A stretch of 64,000 nucleotides of DNA from Bacillota bacterium (lineage in GTDB: Bacteria > Bacillota > Clostridia > Acetivibrionales > DTU013). The position numbers and the translations under genes are program-made. Location of the stretch: positions 1-64,000 of the forward strand of contig JAEYRB010000011.1 of the NCBI GenBank assembly GCA_023409735.1, in the 5' to 3' direction. Below, piece by piece: positions 52,749 through 61,227 of the stretch. Numbering within the stretch: position 1 is the first letter of the stretch; each line of letters starts with the position of its first letter. The notes beneath the pieces are model-generated. The model worked only from the letters and a program-made list of their open reading frames with translations, was not told the DNA's origin and did no database searches.

Positions 52749-54389
52749 ATGAAGGTTTCGTTCCTTGGCGCCGCCAAAACTGTAACAGGCTCATGCTATT
52801 ATATAGAAGCAGACTCATGCAGATTTATTGTTGACTGCGGTATGTTTCAGGGAAGTAAGGAATATGAAATACAAAATGAAGAGGATTTTGCATTCAATCC
52901 TGCAGAACTGGATTTTGCATTGCTGACGCATGCTCATATTGATCACAGTGGAAGAATACCTAAACTATATAATGACGGCTTTAAGGGGAAGATTTACGCT
53001 ACTAAGGCAACTGTTGAGCTTTGTACTTTAATGCTTCCCGATAGCGGTCATATACAGGAGTCTGAAAACGAGTGGGTAAACCGTAAACGTGAAAGGGCAG
53101 GTTTGAAACCAGTTGAGCCATTATATACGGTGCAGGACGCAGTTGATTCTATTAAGCTTTTTGAAAGCGTCAGGTATAACGAGATCATTAATCCATCAGA
53201 AAATGTAAGTGTGCGATTTAATGACGCAGGGCATATACTGGGTTCATCAATTATTGAGATATGGATCAAGGAAAAAAAAGAAGAAGTAAAGCTCGTATTT
53301 TCAGGTGATCTTGGAAACATGAATATGCCAATACTCAGAGATCCATCCATTATTAACAGCGCTGATTACCTATTCATAGAGTCAACCTATGGAAACAGGC
53401 TTCATATGAATGTAGAGGACAAAGAAGATAAATTCGTAGATATAATAAATACTACCATTGAGCAAGGCGGTAATGTTATAATTCCATCGTTTGCAGTAGG
53501 AAGAACACAGGAAATAATCTATGATCTTTTCAAGCAGTATGAAAAATATGGAGATAAGCTCAAAAAGCTGTTCGCAACTCCTGTATATATAGACAGTCCA
53601 CTTGCTGTTTCAGCCACCAAGGTATTCAGAAACAATCTTGACTGCTTTGATGAAGAGGCAAGAGTTTACATAGAGAATGGGGACAATCCTCTTGATTTTC
53701 CAAGCCTTCGATTTACACAAAGTGTTGATGAATCCAGGGCCCTGAATGAGAGCAAGGAAAGCATGATTATTATTTCTGCCAGTGGTATGTGTGATGCAGG
53801 ACGTATTAAGCACCATCTTAAGCATAACCTTTGGAGGAAGGAATCCACCATAATTTTTGTAGGCTACCAGGCGCAGGGAACCCTTGGAAGAAGGCTTATT
53901 GACGGCGCTTCAAAAGTTAGATTATTCGGAGAAGAAATATCGGTTAACGCAAGGATAGAGATAATTGAGGGCTTTTCTGGTCATGCGGACAGAGAAGGGC
54001 TTATAAATTGGATTGATAAAATTAAAGAAAAACCCAAGAAAATGTTTATTGTTCATGGCGAGGAAGAGGCCATGATGGAATTATCAGAAGCAATTAACGA
54101 AAAATTTGGAATCGCTACTATTATACCTGAGATGGGAGATACCTTAGATCTCAGGAAAGAAGGCGTTTCCAGATACAAAACGGAAAAAGCAGCAGAAAAG
54201 ACAAGAGAGAGAAATATCTTTGCACGACTGGAAGTTATATATATGCTTGATAAGCTTAAAGATGAGCTTGATGAGGCTTCATCAATGATAAGAGGCGATC
54301 TCAAAAACGAAAAGGATGACATTGAGATCGAAGCCCTGATGTCCAAACTGAAGAATTTTGAAAAGTATATTGTAGATATTATTAAGTAA
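52749..54389 (+). CDS. Metallo-beta-lactamase/beta-CASP ribonuclease
   Basis: The 546-residue protein has an N-terminal metallo-beta-lactamase fold with the zinc motif THAHIDHSGR near residue 60, DAGHILGS, a beta-CASP insert, and the RMMBL end SGHADREGL and VHGEEEAM. This is the layout of CPSF-like RNA endo/exonucleases, probably acting on mRNA or rRNA. The last 80 residues are a charged helical extension. The ATG at 52749 follows GCGGAGG. Confidence 0.9.
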   Translation: MKVSFLGAAKTVTGSCYYIEADSCRFIVDCGMFQGSKEYEIQNEEDFAFNPAELDFALLTHAHIDHSGRIPKLYNDGFKGKIYATKATVELCTLMLPDSGHIQESENEWVNRKRERAGLKPVEPLYTVQDAVDSIKLFESVRYNEIINPSENVSVRFNDAGHILGSSIIEIWIKEKKEEVKLVFSGDLGNMNMPILRDPSIINSADYLFIESTYGNRLHMNVEDKEDKFVDIINTTIEQGGNVIIPSFAVGRTQEIIYDLFKQYEKYGDKLKKLFATPVYIDSPLAVSATKVFRNNLDCFDEEARVYIENGDNPLDFPSLRFTQSVDESRALNESKESMIIISASGMCDAGRIKHHLKHNLWRKESTIIFVGYQAQGTLGRRLIDGASKVRLFGEEISVNARIEIIEGFSGHADREGLINWIDKIKEKPKKMFIVHGEEEAMMELSEAINEKFGIATIIPEMGDTLDLRKEGVSRYKTEKAAEKTRERNIFARLEVIYMLDKLKDELDEASSMIRGDLKNEKDDIEIEALMSKLKNFEKYIVDIIK

Positions 54390-54599
54390 ATAATGAGACA
54401 AGGAAGAGATGTGATAAACTGGGCTATAAATAATTAGATTTATAAAGTATTGAATGAAAAAAGATAATAAAAACTTCTTTATTTTTGCTGTATTTCCTGC
54501 TATAATATTCACCAATACTAAGAAGTTGTCTGTAGTATAGTAGAATGGTTGATTGAAGTAAAATTTAAAACTTAAGAATGGAAGGATGGCAGGACGGAT

Positions 54600-56102
54600 A
54601 TGTTTAAGTATGTATTTCTATGTCTTTTTGTAGTCATAATGATTACGATCGGAATAATCAGCAAAAGAAAAGTTAATAACGTGCAGGATTTCTTTTTGGG
54701 CGGAAGACAAATGGGGCCTTGGCTCACAGCATTTGCCTATGGTACCACATATTTTTCCGCAGTAATATTTATAGGCTATGCAGGTAAAATAGGGTGGAAC
54801 TTTGGATTATCCTCAACCTTCATTGGCGTAGGAAATGCAATATTGGGAAGCTTAATCGCATGGCTTGTACTTGCAAAGAGAACACGCAGAATGACGCATG
54901 AATTAAATGCATCTACTATGCCGGAATTTTTTGAAAAACGATACGATAGTAAGGCTATGAAGATAGTTACAGCTTTGATAATATTTATATTCCTTGTTCC
55001 ATATTCCGCATCTGTTTATCAAGGCCTTGGATATTTATTCGAAAGAACCTTCAACATACCATTCATTTACTGTATGGCTGCAATGGCTGTTTTAACTGGT
55101 GTGTATCTTCTGCTTGGAGGATATGTCGCAACAGCGTTTAATGACTTTGTTCAGGGCATAATTATGCTGGTCGGTGTTATTCTAATGGTATACTTCATAA
55201 TATCTAACCCTGCTGTAGGAGGTCTTTCAAATGGAATTAAGAAGCTTTCAGAAATTCCTGAGGCAGGCCCCGGGCTTGTAAGTATATTTAGCTCTAATCC
55301 GTTAAATCTAATTGGTTTAATTATTTTGACCAGCCTCGGAAGTTGGGGACTTCCTCAGATGGTTCACAAATTCTATGCTGTAAAGGATGACGATGCAATA
55401 AAGAAGGGTACGATAATATCCACAGTATTTGCACTGATAATTGCCGGAGGAGCATATTTTGTCGGTGGTTTTGGCCGTTTATTCCTGGATAATTCAATAC
55501 CCCTTGGAGCTAATGGAAAGCCCAATGCAGATATGGTAATGCCTATGGTATTGGAAAAGGCTCTTCCTGACGCATTAATCGGAATTATAGTAATACTTGT
55601 TTTGTCAGCTTCAATGTCAACGCTTTCATCACTTGTTCTGGTCTCAAGCTCAGCAATTTCAATGGATCTGATCAAAGGGTCAATTTTCCCGGATATGAAA
55701 AAGGAAAGTGTTATGCTTTTAATGAGGCTGATGTGTGCGATATTTGTTGTACTGTCTTTCTTAGTTGCAGTAACACCTAATTCTATATTGAGTCTTATGT
55801 CATTCTCTTGGGGCACAGTTGCCGGAGCATTCCTTGCACCGTTCCTATACGGACTGTACTGGAAGGGAACTACAAGGGCTGGTGCATGGGCTGGTTTCAT
55901 TACCGGATTTTCTGTAGCAGTTATAGGAGCCATTGTTTATAAGATGGATGCCGGAATGGCACCTAATATCGGTGCTGTAGCTATGCTCCTTTCTCTGGTA
56001 GCAGTACCGGTTGTAAGCATAATAACAGCAAAGCTTCCTGAAAAGCATGTTGAAACGGTATTTTTAGATAGCAGTAAGGCAAAGGTTGAAGCAGATGTAT
56101 AA
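54600..56102 (+). CDS. Sodium:solute symporter (SSS/PutP family)
   Basis: The 500-residue transporter has about 13 membrane helices. Family hallmarks are DFFLGGRQMGPWLTAFAYG near residue 30, a central GSWGLPQMVHKFYAV, and SASMSTLSSLVLVSSSAISMDL with the sodium site residues. PutP carries proline; the actual substrate here is unknown. A terminator and a structured repeat separate it from iorA, yet orientation and context suggest it could import the amino acid fermented by the following genes. Confidence 0.88.
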   Translation: MFKYVFLCLFVVIMITIGIISKRKVNNVQDFFLGGRQMGPWLTAFAYGTTYFSAVIFIGYAGKIGWNFGLSSTFIGVGNAILGSLIAWLVLAKRTRRMTHELNASTMPEFFEKRYDSKAMKIVTALIIFIFLVPYSASVYQGLGYLFERTFNIPFIYCMAAMAVLTGVYLLLGGYVATAFNDFVQGIIMLVGVILMVYFIISNPAVGGLSNGIKKLSEIPEAGPGLVSIFSSNPLNLIGLIILTSLGSWGLPQMVHKFYAVKDDDAIKKGTIISTVFALIIAGGAYFVGGFGRLFLDNSIPLGANGKPNADMVMPMVLEKALPDALIGIIVILVLSASMSTLSSLVLVSSSAISMDLIKGSIFPDMKKESVMLLMRLMCAIFVVLSFLVAVTPNSILSLMSFSWGTVAGAFLAPFLYGLYWKGTTRAGAWAGFITGFSVAVIGAIVYKMDAGMAPNIGAVAMLLSLVAVPVVSIITAKLPEKHVETVFLDSSKAKVEADV

Positions 56103-56138
56103 TTCATTAGAATAATTAGTAAATTTGAAGTTACTTGT

Positions 56139-56173
56139 AGAGACGCTGCTCTGGGCGAGGGGCAGGTCTCTTT
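56139..56173 (+). terminator. Terminator after the symporter gene
   Basis: AGAGAC and GTCTCT close a stem with an inner CTGC/GGCAG helix, followed by TTT. Confidence 0.75.
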
Positions 56174-56175
56174 GC

Positions 56176-56243
56176 ATTTATGGTGTTGCCTGAAGGGCTA
56201 CCTGTAAAAGGCGAGTGGGATTCGATGTCCGCGAGACCTATGA
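56176..56243 (+). repeat. Structured dispersed repeat, copy D (upstream of iorA)
   Basis: GGTGTTG (56182-56188), CCTGAAGGG, CTACCTG, AAAAGGCGAG, GGGA, TTCGATGTCC (to 56230) and GAGACC. Relative to the other copies GGC becomes GGT while GCC becomes GTC, consistent with base changes in the pairing stem, though here only G-U pairs remain. It lies 120 bp before iorA. Confidence 0.65.
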
Positions 56244-56362
56244 TAATTAAGTATTGTCTGTTTGCCATAATGCACAATTGACCTTGAAATATAGTAATGT
56301 TATAATTTATTAAGCTAAAGTGATAGATTGTTATAAATTATTTTATATAGGGGAGAAATGTA

Positions 56363-58105
56363 ATGAAAAAACTGATGCTTGGAAACGAGGCGGTAGCCAG
56401 AGGTGCTTTTGAAGCCGGCGTAAGAGTAGCCACAGCATATCCCGGAACGCCCAGTACAGAGATTACCGAAAACATTGCAAAGTATGATGAAATATATAGT
56501 GAATGGTCACCTAATGAAAAGGTTGCACTTGAGGTAGCTATCGGTGCGTCAATAGGAGGAGCAAGGGCTATATGCTCAATGAAGCATGTAGGACTTAATG
56601 TTGCAGCTGATCCCCTTTTCACAGTATCGTATACAGGTGTTAACGGCGGTCTTGTTATAATGGTAGCTGATGATCCCGGAATGCACAGCTCGCAGAATGA
56701 ACAGGATTCACGTTTTTATGCAAGGTCTTCAATGGTGCCGATGCTTGAGCCTGCAAATAGCTTAGAATGCAAGAACTATGTTAAGGAAGCCTTCGAGATA
56801 AGCGAAAAGTATGACTGCCCTGTAATAGTCAGGCTTTCTACCCGCATTGCACATTCTCAGAGTGTTGTAGAAACGGAAGAGAAAAGCCCAGTAGAGCTTA
56901 AGTCATATGTAAAGGATGCTGCCAAATATGTTATGATGCCTGCAATGGCAAGAAATAGACACTTTGCGGTTGAAAAGAGAATGAGGGCCCTTAAAGATCT
57001 TGCTGAAGAAACAAACCTTAACAGAGTTGAGTGGGGTAGAAAAGATATAGGAGTTATAACCTCAGGCATATCCTATCAATATGCTCGTGAAGCATTTGGA
57101 GATGTATCATACCTAAAGCTTGGCATGGTATATCCACTTCCTGATAAGCTTATTCAAGAATTTGCTGAGCAGGTTGATAAACTGTATATAATAGAAGAAC
57201 TGGAACCTTTTTTTGAGAATCAGGTAAAGAAACTTGGAATAAAGGCTATAGGAAAGGAATTACTTCCGTCGACAGGTGAATACTCAGCAACACTTTTGAA
57301 GGAAAAGATTTTAGGAATTATACCCGAAAAATCTGTAAATATTGATGCTGTAACTCCCATGAGGCCTCCTGTTATGTGCCCGGGATGCCCGCACAGAGGT
57401 ATGTTCCATATACTGAAGAAGCTTAAGCTGAACGTGTGCGGCGATATAGGCTGTTATACACTTGGAGCGCTAGCTCCTACTGAGTCAATAGATGCATGTG
57501 TCTGTATGGGTGCAAGTATAGGTATGGCTCATGGCATGGAAAAGGCAAGGGGCAGAGAATTCGGAAGGAAGACTGTAGCAATACTAGGTGATTCGACCTT
57601 TATTCATTCAGGAATAACCGGGCTTATTGATGTGGTATATAATAAAGGATGTTCAACCGTTATAATTCTGGACAACTCTATAACAGGAATGACAGGCCAT
57701 CAACAGAATCCAACCACAGGTCTTACAATAAAGAATGAACCCACTAAGCAGGTAGACCTTGAAATGTTGGCAAAAGCCGTAGGAATTGATAGGGTAAGAA
57801 TAGCCGACCCGTTTAATGTTAAGGAATTTGAAAAGGTAGTTGCAGAGGAGATAGCTGTTGACGAGCCTTCAGTGATAATTTCACAAAGGCCTTGTGCATT
57901 GTTGAAGAATGTTCGTTACGAAGGGCCTCAGGTAATAACAGATAGGTGCAGAAAATGCAGAATGTGCCTGAAAATTGGCTGTCCCGCTATTGTTGACAAG
58001 GGTGACAGGATCGTGATAAACAGTGCTCTTTGCGTAGGCTGTAAGCTTTGTTCCAATGTGTGCAGCTTTAATGCCATAGAAAGGGCTGGTGAGAATAATG
58101 GGTAA
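56363..58105 (+). CDS. iorA: Indolepyruvate ferredoxin oxidoreductase, alpha subunit
   Basis: IorA with IorB oxidatively decarboxylates aryl pyruvates (from Trp, Phe, Tyr) to aryl-acetyl-CoA and reduces ferredoxin. The 580-residue subunit has a pyrimidine-binding domain (AYPGTPSTEI), a TPP domain (GDSTFIHSGI, ILDNSITGMTGHQQNP) and, at the C-terminus, two [4Fe-4S] motifs (CRKCRMCLKIGCP and CVGCKLCSNVC). AGGGGAG precedes the ATG. It overlaps iorB by 8 bp. Confidence 0.96.
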   Translation: MKKLMLGNEAVARGAFEAGVRVATAYPGTPSTEITENIAKYDEIYSEWSPNEKVALEVAIGASIGGARAICSMKHVGLNVAADPLFTVSYTGVNGGLVIMVADDPGMHSSQNEQDSRFYARSSMVPMLEPANSLECKNYVKEAFEISEKYDCPVIVRLSTRIAHSQSVVETEEKSPVELKSYVKDAAKYVMMPAMARNRHFAVEKRMRALKDLAEETNLNRVEWGRKDIGVITSGISYQYAREAFGDVSYLKLGMVYPLPDKLIQEFAEQVDKLYIIEELEPFFENQVKKLGIKAIGKELLPSTGEYSATLLKEKILGIIPEKSVNIDAVTPMRPPVMCPGCPHRGMFHILKKLKLNVCGDIGCYTLGALAPTESIDACVCMGASIGMAHGMEKARGREFGRKTVAILGDSTFIHSGITGLIDVVYNKGCSTVIILDNSITGMTGHQQNPTTGLTIKNEPTKQVDLEMLAKAVGIDRVRIADPFNVKEFEKVVAEEIAVDEPSVIISQRPCALLKNVRYEGPQVITDRCRKCRMCLKIGCPAIVDKGDRIVINSALCVGCKLCSNVCSFNAIERAGENNG

Positions 58106-58673
58106 TTTAAGCATAATGATCGTTGGAGTCGGTGGTCAGGGTACCTTGCTTGCAAGCAGGGTGCTGGGAAATGTAGCGCTTAATCAGGGCTATGACGTTA
58201 AAGTATCAGAGGTACATGGCATGTCTCAGAGAGGCGGAAGTGTTGTAACCTATGTAAAAATGGGTGAGAAGGTTTACTCACCGCTTGTGGAAAAGGGAGA
58301 AGCCGACATTGTTATTGCATTCGAGTCTCTTGAAGCACTGCGCTGGGTAGATTACCTTAAAAAAGACGGCACGCTCATTGTAAATGAGCAAGAAATAGAT
58401 CCTATGCCTGTAATAACCGGAAGGGCGAAATATCCGGAAAACATTATTAAAAAGCTCAGAGATGCAGGCATCAGGCTGCAATCCATTGACGCTCTAAATA
58501 TAGCAAGGAAATGCGGAAATATAAAGGCAGTAAATATTGTACTTATAGGCCTGGTGGCAAGGACAACTAGCATAGACAAAGAGGTTTGGCTTAAGGCTAT
58601 TGAGGAAATTGTTCCAAAGAAAGTACTTGATGTAAACATAAAGGCATTTAATGAAGGATATGCACATAAATAA
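58098..58673 (+). CDS. iorB: Indolepyruvate ferredoxin oxidoreductase, beta subunit
   Basis: The 191-residue gamma-domain subunit has MIVGVGGQGTLLASRVLG at the start and SEVHGMSQRGGSVVTYVK, typical of the 2-oxoacid:ferredoxin oxidoreductase gamma fold. ATG 58098 follows GGTGAG, while GTG 58089 is a possible alternative. Overlap with iorA indicates coupled expression of equal subunit amounts. Confidence 0.94.
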   Translation: MGNLSIMIVGVGGQGTLLASRVLGNVALNQGYDVKVSEVHGMSQRGGSVVTYVKMGEKVYSPLVEKGEADIVIAFESLEALRWVDYLKKDGTLIVNEQEIDPMPVITGRAKYPENIIKKLRDAGIRLQSIDALNIARKCGNIKAVNIVLIGLVARTTSIDKEVWLKAIEEIVPKKVLDVNIKAFNEGYAHK

Positions 58674-58706
58674 TGTTTTATCATATTGTTATGTAATTGA
58701 TATTCA

Positions 58707-58779
58707 GCCTGTTGCTTTTGCGTGGGGCGGGGTGTTCCCGCAATCCCTGAAAGCTATTCTCATGGGAGAATAGATAGGC
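58707..58779 (+). promoter_or_regulatory. Structured leader upstream of the phenylacetate-CoA ligase gene
   Basis: GCCT (58707) pairs with AGGC (58776-58779), enclosing GCGGG-GTGTT-CCCGC (58727-58741) and a perfect CTATTCTC-ATGG-GAGAATAG (58754-58773). The three-way layout is riboswitch-like. There is no terminator, so control would be translational, as the ribosome site AAGGGAGG follows about 15 nt later. No known class is recognised. Confidence 0.45.
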
Positions 58780-58810
58780 TTCAATAAAGTCAAGGGAGGT
58801 AAAATAAAAA

Positions 58811-60115
58811 ATGAATTTCTGGAACCTGTCACGCGAATGCATGCCAAGAGAAGCATTACAAAAGCTGCAAGGTGAAAGACTGCGAAAAACTGTAGAGAGG
58901 GTATACCATAACGTCCCTTACTACAGAAGCAAGATGCAGGATAAGGGTATCGAGCCGGGAGATATTAAAGGTATAGAGGATTTATCAAAGCTTCCTTTTA
59001 CCAATAAGCAGGATTTGAGAGATACATATCCATTTGGTTTATTTGCAGCTCCTTTAAGCGAAATAATCCGCATTCATGCATCATCAGGAACTACCGGCAA
59101 AAAGACTGTTGTTGGGTATACCAGGAAGGATATTGACACATGGTCTGAGGTTATGGCAAGAGCTATGACAAGCGCAGGGGCAGATAAATCCTCAATAATT
59201 CAGATTTCCTATGGATATGGTTTATTTACAGGAGGTCTAGGTGCACATTATGGTGCAGAACGTATAGGTGCTTCTGTAATTCCTACATCCACAGGAAACA
59301 CAAAGGTTCAGCTTCAACTAATGCGTGATTTCGGAACAACTATGGTGGCATGTACACCTTCATATGCTCTTTATATGGCAGAAGAATTGGAAGCAGCCGG
59401 AATAGAGCTGAGTGAACTTAAACTCAGGTCAGGTATTTTCGGAGCAGAACCATGGACCACTGCAATGCGTAGTGAAATTGAGCGCAAGCTTGGAATTCTG
59501 GCAATTGATATTTATGGATTAAGTGAAGTTATAGGGCCAGGTGTCGCCGTTGAGTGTCCATGTAAATGTGGCCTTCATATTCAGGAGGATCATTTCTATC
59601 CTGAGATCATTGATCCTGAGACAGAAGAAGTACTGCCTGCAGGCTCTACAGGCGAGCTTGTGTTTACAACGATAACGAAAGAAGGCCTTCCTCTGATACG
59701 CTACAGGACACATGATCTATCTTCACTAAATTATGAAAAGTGTGAGTGCGGAAGAACGATTGTGAGAATGAGTAAGGTGACAGGACGTACTGATGACATG
59801 CTGATAATACGCGGAGTGAATGTATTTCCGTCACAGATTGAAAGTGTGCTATTGGAATTAGGTGATACAGCGCCTCATTATCAGCTCATTGTTGACAGAG
59901 TCGGTAATCTCGACACTATGGAAATAATGGTGGAGATGACTCAGAGTATGTTTTCTGATACGGTTAAAAACGTAGAGAATATTGAAAAAAGGATCAGAAA
60001 AGAAATGGAAAACACCCTGGGAATAAGTGCAAAGGTGAAGCTTGTGGAACCAAAGAGCATTGAACGAAGTGAAGGCAAGGCCAAAAGGGTAATCGATAAA
60101 CGTAAATTAGTATAA
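58811..60115 (+). CDS. paaK: Phenylacetate-CoA ligase
   Basis: The 434-residue AMP-forming ligase interconverts phenylacetate (or indoleacetate) and its CoA ester. It has the ATP motif HASSGTTGKKTVVGYT near residues 92-107, IYGLSEVIGPGVA, and RTDDMLIIRGVNVFPSQIE at the C-terminus. Next to iorAB it could recover ATP from aryl-acetyl-CoA running in the synthetase-reverse direction, or activate aryl acids. Direction is inferred. AAGGGAGG precedes the ATG. Confidence 0.94.
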   Translation: MNFWNLSRECMPREALQKLQGERLRKTVERVYHNVPYYRSKMQDKGIEPGDIKGIEDLSKLPFTNKQDLRDTYPFGLFAAPLSEIIRIHASSGTTGKKTVVGYTRKDIDTWSEVMARAMTSAGADKSSIIQISYGYGLFTGGLGAHYGAERIGASVIPTSTGNTKVQLQLMRDFGTTMVACTPSYALYMAEELEAAGIELSELKLRSGIFGAEPWTTAMRSEIERKLGILAIDIYGLSEVIGPGVAVECPCKCGLHIQEDHFYPEIIDPETEEVLPAGSTGELVFTTITKEGLPLIRYRTHDLSSLNYEKCECGRTIVRMSKVTGRTDDMLIIRGVNVFPSQIESVLLELGDTAPHYQLIVDRVGNLDTMEIMVEMTQSMFSDTVKNVENIEKRIRKEMENTLGISAKVKLVEPKSIERSEGKAKRVIDKRKLV

Positions 60116-60259
60116 AAGTCCAATGTGGACTACCGCTCGCTACTCAACAAATGTACTTATTGCCGCGAAGGTGAAATAAATTTTCTTGTTCTTATTGTAA
60201 TTTCGCGGCAGTATTTTACTAATGCAAATCCCAAAATAAATAATCGAGGAGGTATGTGT

Positions 60260-60691
60260 GTGAATATTAAACAGATATCCATTTTCCTTGAAAACAAGTC
60301 AGGCAGACTCGCTGAGGTAACAAAGGCACTGGGTGAAAAAAACATTGATATAAGCGCTCTGTCAATTGCTGACACGACAGACTTTGGTATATTAAGGATC
60401 ATTGTCAATGATCCAGTGACGGCAGAAAGAATACTTAAGGACGAGGGCTTCACTGTAAGTGTATCGGATGTTTTGGCAATTGGTGTTGCAGACGAACCGG
60501 GAGGACTTTCAAGAGCACTTACTGTTCTAAATAGTGAAAGCATTGGTATTGAGTATATGTATGCTTTTGTTAGTAAGAATGAAGATGAAGCACTGGTAAT
60601 ATTAAGGGTTGAAGATCCCGAAAGAGCAGTTGAGGTTTTAAAAGTAAACAGCATTAAGGTACTTACTGCATCAGAGGTGTATGGACTGTAA
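60260..60691 (+). CDS. Tandem ACT domain protein
   Basis: The 143-residue protein holds two ACT domains (QISIFLENKSGRLAEVTKALGEKNIDI, split over residues 4-30; and IGVADEPGGLSRALTVLNSESIGI near 75-98), which bind amino acids. Proteins of this kind regularly follow paaK/ior genes and may sense aromatic amino acids. The GTG at 60260 lies seven bases after GAGGAGG and is chosen over ATG 60254, which is too close. A further upstream open stretch is not coding-like. Confidence 0.88.
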   Translation: MNIKQISIFLENKSGRLAEVTKALGEKNIDISALSIADTTDFGILRIIVNDPVTAERILKDEGFTVSVSDVLAIGVADEPGGLSRALTVLNSESIGIEYMYAFVSKNEDEALVILRVEDPERAVEVLKVNSIKVLTASEVYGL

Positions 60692-60721
60692 TTTCTGTAA
60701 GTGTATAAGAAGATCCATTAA

Positions 60722-60758
60722 GAATGAAAAAGATTGCATAGCAGTCTTTTTCATTTTT
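60722..60758 (+). terminator. Terminator after the ACT gene
   Basis: AATGAAAAAGA and TCTTTTTCATT form an 11-bp stem followed by T residues. Confidence 0.85.
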
Positions 60759-61227
60759 TAACTAGGGTTATGGGAGAGAATGATAATACAGCGCCTGCGG
60801 CATCGTGCCGCAGGCTGGTCGCAACCTTTGTTTTTTGTATGTTGTAGAGGTAATTCATGCTATTGCACTCAACACACTAGCTGCTCGCCCATGCATCCCG
60901 GGTTCCAACAGTACAAACAGCCTGCAACCATTTCTTCATAAAATGCATTGATTTGCAGCCATATCTCGCCTATATTGCCTTCGAAGCAGAAAAATATTTG
61001 AGAGAAAACGGTTTGAATACACTAATATCAAGGATTTTTTCAGTTATTGTCAAGGGAATGGGGTTGCTGTCATATGTCCATATAGAGAACTGGAGCTAAG
61101 CTGGGTACATGGAGCCTGTTTTGTGACGTAACCCGGCTGCGATATCAGCTTAGCCTCTGTTAGATACTCACGTTATTACATGAATAAATTTTGTTACATA
61201 TTCAGTGGCTGTGATAGCTACAAAGTG
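60759..61227. other. Gene-free region with two strong hairpins
   Basis: No gene is supported. GCCTGCGGCA-TCG-TGCCGCAGGC near 60793-60815 is a perfect 10-bp hairpin. GCTAAGCTG (61095-61103) pairs with CAGCTTAGC (61146-61154) around an inner GGGTAC/GTAACCC helix. A plus-strand frame near 60950-61098 is open for about 50 codons (including EAEKYLRENG) but has no start with a ribosome site and may be a relic or noise. Confidence 0.5.

Noticed and set aside
55373..55933. 186-residue minus-strand ORF opposite the symporter
   Set aside because: It is a shadow frame and has low-complexity composition.
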